A stretch of DNA of 22,801 nt from a virus, in the IMG/VR virus record IMGVR_UViG_3300036985_004614, positions 1 to 22,801 of that record. One strand, written 5' to 3'. Positions within the stretch are counted from its first letter, which is position 1. Each line of letters opens with the position of its first letter. The translations under genes were made by a program, and so were the position numbers. The notes beneath the pieces are model-generated. The model did not search any database, was not told where the DNA came from, and worked only from the letters and a program-made list of their open reading frames with translations. This document shows positions 15,501 to 20,709 of this stretch, piece by piece.

Positions 15501-17610
15501 GATTTGCTTCGGTAAACAGAAGGCCCGGAGTTGTGAGAAGAGTTCTGACTGCTTCTTTGTTTTTGGAAACAAGCAGGTCAATATCTTCTTCATCGGATAC
15601 GCCTGCTGCAATCAAGCCGAAATTAATTCCACTGTTGTCAATTGGAATAGCGGTTTTTGTTTTTCGGTCAATAAGAGCAGGGCCGGAATCAAAAACAGTC
15701 GATTTTGCCTTTGGTTTTTCTTCGACTGGTTTTTCTGCTTCTACTTTTGGCTTTTCCAACTTAACAGCATCAGCCGGGACTTTCAGACCGCGGCGTTGAA
15801 GTTCTGCAATAGCGTCCTTTGCAGTTACACGAAGCGTGGTTGGTCCAGCGGTGGTTTCTACTTCTGTTGCATCGCCAACAGACTTTCCGCGAGCGGCGTC
15901 TTCAAGTTCCTTCTGTGATAGATCGGTTGCATTTCCGCGAGTAAATGCGCCGCTCTGCTTAATCCCATTTTCAAACGCTTGCCAAGCGATATCGCGGTCC
16001 TTCTTCTCCAGCATGTACTGTCGAAGATCAAGTGCTTGAACGACCTTGCCGCCGATACCGCCAGCGCCTGCGCCGCCAACAAAACTTGTCAGTGCATTAC
16101 TCCACGCCTCGCCGTCGCCAGACAGGAGTTGCTTAAGCAAGAGTTCGCGCTTCTTGTAATCGCCTCCAGAGGCATCCCATGCAAGAACTTGAGCCATGTT
16201 GCCAAATGCGTCTTCGGCAACTTCTTGGAAGCCTTCGGCAAATGCACCTGCCGCAACTTTCTTAATGACGTATGGGCTTGAACTAAACTTCTTTACCGAC
16301 GCAGCAACAGCAGCCTTAGAAAGAACATTTGCTGCATCAAGCGCCCTGCCGCCAAGGATGGTGTATCCGGGAATTGCGTTCAAAATTGTGGACGAAATTC
16401 CGTAAAGAGAACCATCTACAGCCGCATAAGCGCGGGCCGTTTCCTCATCCACGCCAGTGCGTAGTGCTTCAAGGTATGCTTGCGTATACGCAGATCCAGC
16501 GGCTTGCGCTCCTGCGCTGCCAATGAATGTCGCGATAGCCGCTGGAGCGGATGCTCCTCCGCTTAAAATTGCAAGCGCAAGAGACGTAGAAAACTGACCA
16601 ATACCGTCTCCAATTGCTGCAATAGTTTGTGCGGCGGTATTCTCCTCAGAAGTTCCAATCATCGACTGCTTGATTGCTTCAAGTGTTGCAGCCGTGTTGT
16701 TGAAGAATGTTGCCCCTGCCTCTCCAGTGGTTCCTGTCTGGAACCCAAGGATGTCTTCTGACCAAACCTCAAGGCCGGTAAAAATGTTTGAGCCAAGTCC
16801 GGCAAATCCTTGAAGTGCGGATACCACGCCGGCAGGAACGCTCAATGCAAGCGCGCGGCCAACTCCAGCGCCGCCGGTCCTTTGAATCTCAATTGCTTTT
16901 TCTTCAAGTTTCCGGTTGATCCACGGAGCAAATTCACCACGGCCAATAGCCTTTTCCTGCTCAACGCGGCGACGAATATTTTTGCCAAGATCAAGCATCG
17001 CAAGATTTGCGCGCTCAATTTCGGACATTGACTTTTCATCTCGTACGCGAAGCGATCCTTCTTTTGCTCCGAATTCGGCACCTGTTTCACTTGCCGTAAT
17101 TTCTTTCCACGCATCTGGCCTCATCCCGGCAGCGCGTCGTGCTTCAAACGCCTTCAAAAACCCAAGGTCGCCTTCTTGCGTTTTCATGCCCGGCTTAAAT
17201 CCAAATTCGCCGTAAAAAGCGTCTGGATCTTTTGCCGCATCAAGAGGTCCGCCCGGCTGTACAGATTCTGCATTGCGAATCCATGCGTTGAAATCAACGG
17301 TGCTTGCCGTGCCGCCAGTCTTGTATTTTTTGTCTTCCGGCTCTGGCCGGTAAATACCTTGAGAGCGTTCAAGTTTGCGTTGCGCCTCTGCATCTCGCGC
17401 AGCCATCATTTCAGCATTGGCCGCTTCAAACTGCCGCTGGGCCTCTGCTGGGTTGAATGCTGTGGATGTTGGATCAGCGGCCATTTCGGATGCCGCTTGC
17501 AGTCGAGATCCAACGGACGGCTGCGGAGCAACCTCGTTAAGCATCGGCTCTGCTGGAGCAAGAATTGGGCGTCCGGTCAATGGGTCGACATTGCTATTGA
17601 TCGTGCTCAT
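6544..17610 (-). CDS. Giant multidomain phage polyvalent protein, 3688 residues
   Basis: About half the window codes for this one protein. Visible parts in order: disordered N-terminus (1-130); Gly/Ala-rich hydrophobic region (about 245-475) that could contact membrane; two ~110-residue repeats (801-910, 930-1041); Pro/Ala-rich linker (about 1046-1100); HExxH zinc-peptidase motif HESWH (1476-1480) with a candidate third ligand at Glu1536/1537; a segment with SWYD (Trp2044), LLAALSPQT (2071-2074) and FFANLTG...ATIDLWAARA (Asp2292), resembling HhH DNA-glycosylase-like phage proteins (DUF7178-like); and a helical C-terminal third (about 2730-3688) with a hydrophobic stretch near 3406-3434 that resembles the LPD38-type domain. 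Such proteins are thought to be packaged and injected to protect or process DNA in the host. The ATG overlaps the 879-residue gene's stop (TAATG), with GGAG ten bases upstream. No T7-like or N4-like RNA polymerase motif was found. Confidence 0.88.
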   Translation of the reverse strand: MSTINSNVDPLTGRPILAPAEPMLNEVAPQPSVGSRLQAASEMAADPTSTAFNPAEAQRQFEAANAEMMAARDAEAQRKLERSQGIYRPEPEDKKYKTGGTASTVDFNAWIRNAESVQPGGPLDAAKDPDAFYGEFGFKPGMKTQEGDLGFLKAFEARRAAGMRPDAWKEITASETGAEFGAKEGSLRVRDEKSMSEIERANLAMLDLGKNIRRRVEQEKAIGRGEFAPWINRKLEEKAIEIQRTGGAGVGRALALSVPAGVVSALQGFAGLGSNIFTGLEVWSEDILGFQTGTTGEAGATFFNNTAATLEAIKQSMIGTSEENTAAQTIAAIGDGIGQFSTSLALAILSGGASAPAAIATFIGSAGAQAAGSAYTQAYLEALRTGVDEETARAYAAVDGSLYGISSTILNAIPGYTILGGRALDAANVLSKAAVAASVKKFSSSPYVIKKVAAGAFAEGFQEVAEDAFGNMAQVLAWDASGGDYKKRELLLKQLLSGDGEAWSNALTSFVGGAGAGGIGGKVVQALDLRQYMLEKKDRDIAWQAFENGIKQSGAFTRGNATDLSQKELEDAARGKSVGDATEVETTAGPTTLRVTAKDAIAELQRRGLKVPADAVKLEKPKVEAEKPVEEKPKAKSTVFDSGPALIDRKTKTAIPIDNSGINFGLIAAGVSDEEDIDLLVSKNKEAVRTLLTTPGLLFTEANLSRLFPDAAAAAAMKEVLSNEGNRAKFVEALIRSAAKQKLIDVERSTKPLDATEQARLAEIDSIVQSDKRPEGKPLFDLLRERRDLALRNLFAVKPEDLEPLSPYELRRLEQRKKDLAATTDKKEREKLIAKIDELEERKKSKKTFAAPPLPAVTPDATRSPLRASQVERLRKIEQMLTDGTPMKDATRADFVEEYKKLKAREGIAKPAAPAPEPEPAPKEPTKPEDLKPLSPYEKRQLDVKRKAFFEPTTTEKEKARLQKEIDALTERLSATKPYEPEIALPKVEPVSGGKALSKKEKESLSRLTVALTDGRPMAAETRVKMLDQWKSLKAREGISKTSKPVLGGKKPAPAAPAPAPVPPAKPVEAPAPAPAPEPAPVPKPTPAPEPKAKERPKKKPDISELPGIEEEPAKKFSGRNIHQEARAAGVSTLHFLLDLAGESNPDLELKGIELDQLRRMESGRVFGPQNFGLSVAGTKILVGLGAIRPAGTGNYIMDALPEGIAPFEVGTKPVETENPVPKLVSDIRHEIAVGLNDFIDDAGDEPEMGIGRIGYPIEESDIPFDAQPSSKRKLKSSRVIVVASSVSVKKPTVFSTVVNPNSDPRITDGTLANLAQQYLSGQLGTGAQRPSHYVSLPDPVASAMSHEGGSTVKGSGSPDGGSYRFLSNNDKSITRLGFTESSNPIREANRLGSIVIGRSGQKKFYGNALPQNAVTLRVEKIGNDYKISDKEASEPLSEGEFYVTFPLIVVDIDSVKGESEGEAQARIGFIDTILHESWHNIISRKLLFQRGSIQTHRKILADLRAAAPELYDAIVARVAPKLEQDVYPTEDHKREEIIVRIAAKISHAIMADPRELELILADINRVAKNPNARTAGYNWFAKTVFAVATEITAIVRFVSSQIFGTKDAAGNLATGEYARIGNEISSSVGSAGIFSADTLAAMGAGLKSSGDAQTSSLNLNFKPRLLSVSKNIYSLADSIGRIVAEAFNPSWFKFMDTGVGLALSDIDPKNIDQFPALLREANRVLRPFAINHLSRVAPEKISFGASGLPSIGEITSIEGFVADARTDEFNNTKMTHKASARPVSKKKMGGKTVPLAGVSISKEYSIALSTIKNGVLAAITNGARRMSESRWFAQNYKQLKDGSEKVSAISLDMPAIQKMAGYKSMNSYGKRALASAYETVAKIKGDSLADALSYDGKFDKDTEEAIASFVKSTKAKGDVANTIEFLVRAAYGQMVSRHILDNKKSKGNDFGWAIPPVVSISISDNGSLKIKTKNIPWGLEGEKISTKGLDKEAKANAIAREERRKSKLLASAKSNLVDHVEELVNRAKDGDQTAQMIIKEQSWYDAIFERLAIAFGNQQMLFTELLAALSPQTPADMNYAYAIDATESFIKGDYDDALSEYVDWTTDKKRIEETDRIRQQILDRRKYLKQSEIPENTDPEIKYLRADLSNKSVYRGKTIGRVIYVSQGEDFPVDPYEDSQGAVVVPKAKPFNTIDDLVKRYGPKKSEMTPQEYYVAIQNFKDSIQEENPDAFDDSGRLIEGATLAVNPKFGTNSMGAMRVMAGVWAKNVKSPKVHTFFANLTGRSTNATIDLWAARAIRWSMGLPRIPAYAETSVKGNVIGGDIDNISGEYGFAQKIMEAAASEITARGIMPIDTKNLQALLWFSFKNQWRNNGWTTAQGAGGSFERSFDRDPLTLIETEFDQTANAPAGEFVERISSIAEGNKDVVSVRYEINPRTDRRTVNVSMVVRYQNFDSNNFASQVGEMVTQSGTAMRVTVNQTVPYGAERSPNARPGYIVRFPANITIEEATAIAAQIELANPNWDVEIENDARIDTSNDGKSRQSFGMRIHYVAESDPAVKANVLRNENESPNDDAIIKIRNKELLLTLSDLQSIGVIAKTVPYAVESITFGAEGNFNDTQGVAAFTDYRFGKRVNARSLSGVVAEGNGLSGRFSDPESEDYFDANGPAGQNTRAIAEVVVPEEIQEAHRISVERTFPYDPYPQEDVSAEIRQELGVTVDLPKQLNASVDYEMDADVPLPAGVKDSTKKGGALAAVRSLFGSNADIKITGGKKEGDIGMFKRWFIPLLNSAWSSGIPLVRRVAETLVSTDLERMRVTQGVIAKGKDLYAALPKKYRADNGKEFFKLMDRYYDPSKDNSDPQWTDDSGARLTDDVINVLREFKKVGEQQRLGIVAEKRQAAAATVAFMPVARLAKVAKENGANWKVEEVRYGPTKREKVKMIFDEDSGEYLYAEDAREALVKIMVPDNWGRQFSHIFHAFFGAYEGIWYDKAAYDAAIAEEKSEAEAKRIARRSISMDGGTATESTQAAMIRRLRQFKKAPPPGINKDNIMQMEIKIQTHVPPDVVRLSGKQYDMLRRQIEEAADIESDAVSAMLRGKIGRNEGKKRFYASILERKGKEGFDMDFMRAWEAQTSGYYKWLYFNRLRKDVTASIEDLKRQGYVGWSNHLQDSLDYMTTFRQSQFEQFMDSAFASIPVLRTYIGPMPTRRWLQMIRTVNVMRQLWTVRQQVVNSLQPFQTVFPIIGTRNFLKYIARYNSKEAKEVFAKYGYLRPNGEWYEGREFRLTRGGGWFSKAYENIKRILEKSPISGPESRNQNFTFFAFYTYAREEMGMSDEMAAKHALLRVAQTQFVFSKANNPVAFRGPARATLLQYKRFMVSSLGLAHNIFNDRDFKTGELNKRTDMLGMKARWITSFLVMGGLKGLPLFLAFDFIADWLTDDDNATAWDIYQNLREQLGENAANMISFGLPAAAGVDISGSIVLLPKPYGRTVYDMLGGFLAGPTLSAIGDVYGSLTDKNAVYQSGFDEFYQGVMSSSPAAQQLKTGIDLIVGESNKYDKQGRLQFRKTTEEQIRGIFGFRSVRESLESLEYLKVVAMKEAIDGVLDDISSLIASGKMVEARQQVAYWNQLFPEAPLPTNMKLLMKQPDISRRVSRKIDDRTLDTRQRRLKQVNDRLAKILVDREGFESQEVE
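6551..6557 (-). promoter_or_regulatory. Strong ribosome binding site of the ribbon-helix-helix gene
   Basis: AGGAGGT on the minus strand, a full match to the 16S rRNA anti-Shine-Dalgarno, lies four bases (from the last G of AGGAGG) before the ATG of the 48-residue protein and inside the last codons (Gln-Glu-Val) of the giant gene. It supports that short gene as real and independently well translated. Confidence 0.75.
14488..14823 (-). repeat. Protein-level repeat unit 2 in the giant gene
   Basis: Codes for residues 930-1041. It begins DLKPLSPYEKRQLDV, contains LTDGRPM and ends SLKAREGISK. Spacing of landmarks matches unit 1 within a few residues, so this is a diverged tandem duplication with a short Pro/Glu linker between the units. 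Confidence 0.75.
14881..15210 (-). repeat. Protein-level repeat unit 1 in the giant gene
   Basis: Codes for residues 801-910 of the giant protein. It begins DLEPLSPYELRRLEQ, passes through a charged helical region and LTDGTPM, and ends KLKAREGIAK. Unit 2 has the same landmarks in the same order. The unit is Lys/Glu-rich and probably helical. Confidence 0.75.
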
Positions 17611-20249
17611 TACTTCTTATCTCCAGTCTTCTTCTTGACCGCGTACTTTGCGCGAATTCGTTCTGCTTCAGCCTTGTTTCTTGCTGCCTTATTCAACTCA
17701 TCCGACTTTTCGATAATGCGAAGATTTTCTTCGCGCTCCGCTCTGGCCTTGGGTGAGTTTTCCCTTGAAGATCGAATGCGATCTTGCTTTGCTTTTTCAG
17801 CGTTGAACGCAGCAATTTCTTCTTGCCGCTTTGCCGAAAGCGGAAGGTTTTGCCGTTCAAATTCCCGGGTCGCTGCTTCTTGCTCTGCTTTAAACGCGTT
17901 GGCCTTTTCGTTACGAGCAGCCTGATTCAGTCGCTCGGACCGCGCAATAATGTCGTAATTTTCATCAATGTTCTTAGCCGTATCAAGGTAGTCAGAGTAC
18001 GCGCCGCGGCGGCTTTCTCCAGTCATTTCCTTACGCCGCTGAACAGCCGTTTCTGATTTCTTGCGGTCAATTTCTGCTTGTGTTGGCGCTGGCTTAGGCG
18101 CACTTACTGGCTTCTGCGTCGGCTTTGTTGTTTGCGGCGCCTGAGCAGCGGGCTTAGTTGGTGGCGTTGCGGTTGCCCGGAAATCAGGTGTTGCTCCGAC
18201 ATACCCGTACAGATCGCGAACAAACCGGTCATAGTTTTCTTGGTTCTCAAACGAACCCGGTCGCACCGTTTTAGCCAACTGGTCAATCTCTTCAAGAATC
18301 AACCGACGCCGAGCACGTGGGTCAGATTGAACGCCCTGTTCCGCGATGTAATAATCGGCGTTTTCGTTGAGCGTTTGGAAGATATTTTTGATGTTTCCTT
18401 GATACGACTCTTCGGAACCCATGTCCAGAGCCTTGATGGTCGCAGGAATGTTGTTCTGTCGGAGCGATGCCAGTCGCTGTGTTGGCATCATGGTTGGCGT
18501 TTGTTCGGCAGCGGCGGGCTGCTGCGATGGGATTTGCTTCTTTACCCAGCCCGTGCTCGTGAAATCGCGATCCGGAGAAATTTCGTGTCCAAGTGAGTGC
18601 GCGACATACATTGTCATTGCCGCTCGACCCTTTGGAGACAGTTCGCGATAGAAATTGTTCACAAGAGATTGCAACTGCTCTTGCGCCGGGGTCAGGCTAT
18701 TTGGATCCCAGACTTCGTTCGTAACTTCAAACTTGCGAAGTTCGTCTTCAAACCGATTCCATTCTTGCATAGGCCGTGGGCGGATTGCTCCAGATTCTGT
18801 TGCAAGAATTGCTCGCTGCTGGTCATCAAGGGCAAAGTTTTCAAGGTTCACTGTCTTCGCACTGAACGGAAGTACGCGAACCTGATTTCCACCTTCTGTC
18901 GGCCTGATATTTACAAACTCGCTGTCAACGTCAAGGTCTGCCAATTCGCGAACGGCATTTGGGGCAAAACGAACCTGACCATCTTCGCCTCGAACTGCCG
19001 GAATAGAGAACTGCCTATTTCCTCGGCGCCGAATGCGAGTGGTCCCTTGGTTTCCGGTTTCAACAAGGTATCGGTCTGGATTGATTGCTGGCTTCGCTGC
19101 TTGTTCTGGAACTTCGATTCCCATTGCCTGAGCGACTTTAGAGATTCGGCCCTTACGAGCCTTTTCTTGGTTAGCAAACGCCGTAATGCGGGCGCTTTCA
19201 AACTCCGCGCCAATGTCCATGTTTGGCGCATACTGAGAAAGCAACTCAATTGCACCTTCTGGGTTTGCTTCGATTTGAGCACGAATTTGCTGCTCTTGTT
19301 CGTCAGGAAGCGAAGAAATGATCTTGTCTACAACCGCACGTTCTTCGGCGGTGGTCATTGGATCTTGCTTTGCATTCCATTTCTCAAACGCCGCCGCTGC
19401 GTCATCTGGAGACATGTCAAGTTGATCGACCGCCTGCGCAGCAGTGGCGCGTGACGTGCTTCGGGAAGTCTTGCCGCCTCCCTTTCCTCCGCCAACAACT
19501 TCAACGTCGCCAGTTTCGGGGTTGATGTACTTGGCCCCGTCCGGAAGAGCGTCGATTTCTGGCTGCGTTTGTGGAGCCGGAATAATCTCGCCGGTTGGAG
19601 ACTTAATCGACGGCATGATGTCGCCGGTTGCTGGGTTGCGGATTTGACCGCTACCGACAGTTTCCAAGCCTTGTTGCATAAGGCCAAACTCTTCCGCTGG
19701 AGGAAGGTCGTAGCCAATAGGTGATTGCATCAACTCTTGGCCTGCCATGTACCCTTGGTCTAACTCGTCGGCGCGAGCAGCAATCCGCTCAAATGCTTGT
19801 TGGCGCTGCTCCGGCGAGAACCGCGGATCAACAGCGACAGCCTGCCTCGACTTCTCAAGTTGCTCATAAGCACGGATGTAGTCGCTTCCCGGTCCGGGCG
19901 GCTTCATCTGGCCCGGCATTGGAGGAGCGTTTTGGTACATCTCATTCAGGGACTGCCTAGTTCGCGACCGAGTAGGAGCGATGGAAGGCAACTCCTGTGA
20001 TGGCATTTGGGGCATGCCGCGGCCTTGTGGCTGCGCCTGTGGCGGCATTTGATTCTCTGCGCCAAGAGCAGGCATCCCGTAGGCAGGAGGCTGTGCCTGC
20101 TGCTGCATGCCCGGAAATTGAAGAGGAGACGCGGGGGCTGATGACTTGACGGGCTTGATTGGCGCACCGCGCATCGGTCCATATGTTGGACGATTAACGC
20201 CCGGCTGAGGCATGTCGCCTTCTTGCTCAAATGATGGAAACCGAGACAT
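17610..20249 (-). CDS. 879-residue low-complexity/coiled-coil protein, probable virion protein
   Basis: No family is recognised. Residues 1 to about 125 are rich in Pro, Gln, Met and Gly and likely disordered. Residues about 130-200 are charged and helical. A Gly/Ser-rich stretch (VVGGGKGGGKTSRSTSR) precedes a helical Gln/Glu-rich middle. There is a compact, perhaps folded, part around 390-480 (GTTRIRRRGNRQFSIPAVRG and after). A Pro/Thr/Lys linker leads into a highly charged coiled-coil C-terminus from about 725, with a ~27-residue motif repeated at 763 and 841 (ENYDIIARSERLNQAARN and ENLRIIEKSDELNKAARN). GGGAG lies six bases before the ATG. The gene is coupled to the giant gene by TAATG, so the two products are probably made together and may form an internal head or injection complex; this is inference from position. 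Confidence 0.8.
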   Translation of the reverse strand: MSRFPSFEQEGDMPQPGVNRPTYGPMRGAPIKPVKSSAPASPLQFPGMQQQAQPPAYGMPALGAENQMPPQAQPQGRGMPQMPSQELPSIAPTRSRTRQSLNEMYQNAPPMPGQMKPPGPGSDYIRAYEQLEKSRQAVAVDPRFSPEQRQQAFERIAARADELDQGYMAGQELMQSPIGYDLPPAEEFGLMQQGLETVGSGQIRNPATGDIMPSIKSPTGEIIPAPQTQPEIDALPDGAKYINPETGDVEVVGGGKGGGKTSRSTSRATAAQAVDQLDMSPDDAAAAFEKWNAKQDPMTTAEERAVVDKIISSLPDEQEQQIRAQIEANPEGAIELLSQYAPNMDIGAEFESARITAFANQEKARKGRISKVAQAMGIEVPEQAAKPAINPDRYLVETGNQGTTRIRRRGNRQFSIPAVRGEDGQVRFAPNAVRELADLDVDSEFVNIRPTEGGNQVRVLPFSAKTVNLENFALDDQQRAILATESGAIRPRPMQEWNRFEDELRKFEVTNEVWDPNSLTPAQEQLQSLVNNFYRELSPKGRAAMTMYVAHSLGHEISPDRDFTSTGWVKKQIPSQQPAAAEQTPTMMPTQRLASLRQNNIPATIKALDMGSEESYQGNIKNIFQTLNENADYYIAEQGVQSDPRARRRLILEEIDQLAKTVRPGSFENQENYDRFVRDLYGYVGATPDFRATATPPTKPAAQAPQTTKPTQKPVSAPKPAPTQAEIDRKKSETAVQRRKEMTGESRRGAYSDYLDTAKNIDENYDIIARSERLNQAARNEKANAFKAEQEAATREFERQNLPLSAKRQEEIAAFNAEKAKQDRIRSSRENSPKARAEREENLRIIEKSDELNKAARNKAEAERIRAKYAVKKKTGDKK

Positions 20250-20261
20250 TTATCTCCCTTC

Positions 20262-20279
20262 ACCTGCCATGTGGCAGGT
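20262..20279 (-). repeat. 18-base hairpin repeat, copy 2, before the 879-residue gene
   Basis: Read on the minus strand this is ACCTGCCACATGGCAGGT, identical to 6374-6391 on the plus strand. One more outer pair makes an eight-base-pair stem (20261-20280). It lies between the stop of the 136-residue gene (20299) and the GAAGGGAGATAAATG start of the 879-residue gene, with the stem ending next to that ribosome binding site. No T-tract follows it on the minus strand, so it is not a standard intrinsic terminator. It may be an operator, an RNase-processing or RNA-stability element, or a translational control hairpin. Confidence 0.8.
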
Positions 20280-20298
20280 GTCAATTATTGTTTGCATA

Positions 20299-20709
20299 TT
20301 ATCTGGTTGCAGAACTACTGCTAGTCCATTTTTTTAATGGACAAGTGGCTGCTGGCATGCGGGCTTTTGTAGTCAATTCTGCCCTATTCCCGGTTCCGCA
20401 CCCGCATCCCTTGCACCAGCCAAGTTCATTTTCTTTAGACGACTTGACCAGCAATGGACATGACTTGCATTGAGAAAGTCTGTTTTGGTAATCGTCTTCA
20501 CTGATGCTGCTCACAACAGCAGACACCTCTGCCTTGATGTATGAAATTGCTTTGCCAAGGATTGTTGGCTGCTGCGGAACAGTGGGCTGAACAGTTGCTG
20601 TTTTGAGGCACCGTTCGCATACGCCGCGGGATGGCGTTCCGCCATACAAGCCAAGATCACAGCATCCTCCGTGTGGGATTTTGCAATCTCTCCAGTGCTC
20701 GCAATTCAT
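20299..20709 (-). CDS. 136-residue Cys-rich protein, probable zinc binding
   Basis: Twelve cysteines in 136 residues fall in two clusters. The N-terminal cluster is MNCEHWRDCKIPHGGCC then VCERC (Cys 3, 9, 16, 17, 31, 34, with His 5 and 13). The C-terminal cluster is CKSC (81, 84), CKGCGC (99, 102, 104) and TCPLKKW (123). A Pro/Gln/Ala linker and a short helix join them. The C-terminal pattern ending in CPLxKW is one I associate with small phage zinc-binding proteins of unknown role. The frame is open further upstream (to 20805), but ATG 20709 overlaps the stop of the 684-residue gene as ATGA and starts exactly at the first Cys cluster, so the shorter form is chosen. Likely two zinc or other metal sites; a metal-sulfur cluster is an alternative. 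Confidence 0.75.
   Translation of the reverse strand: MNCEHWRDCKIPHGGCCDLGLYGGTPSRGVCERCLKTATVQPTVPQQPTILGKAISYIKAEVSAVVSSISEDDYQNRLSQCKSCPLLVKSSKENELGWCKGCGCGTGNRAELTTKARMPAATCPLKKWTSSSSATR

Noticed and set aside
6544-17610. Giant protein as an N4-type virion RNA polymerase
   Set aside because: Size and probable injection fit, but I could not find T7-family polymerase motifs such as the motif B R-x3-K-x6-YG helix.
17176-17925. 249-residue plus-strand frame
   Set aside because: It spans the junction of two coupled minus-strand genes and has an antisense-like composition with no recognisable motif.
18597-19454. 285-residue plus-strand frame
   Set aside because: It lies wholly inside the 879-residue minus-strand gene, and its translation has the random, Cys/Arg/Phe-rich composition of an antisense frame.
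20280-20290. TTGACA on the minus strand before the 879-residue gene as a promoter -35 box
   Set aside because: About 17 bases further on there is GAAGGGAGAT, which is the ribosome binding site and not a -10 box.
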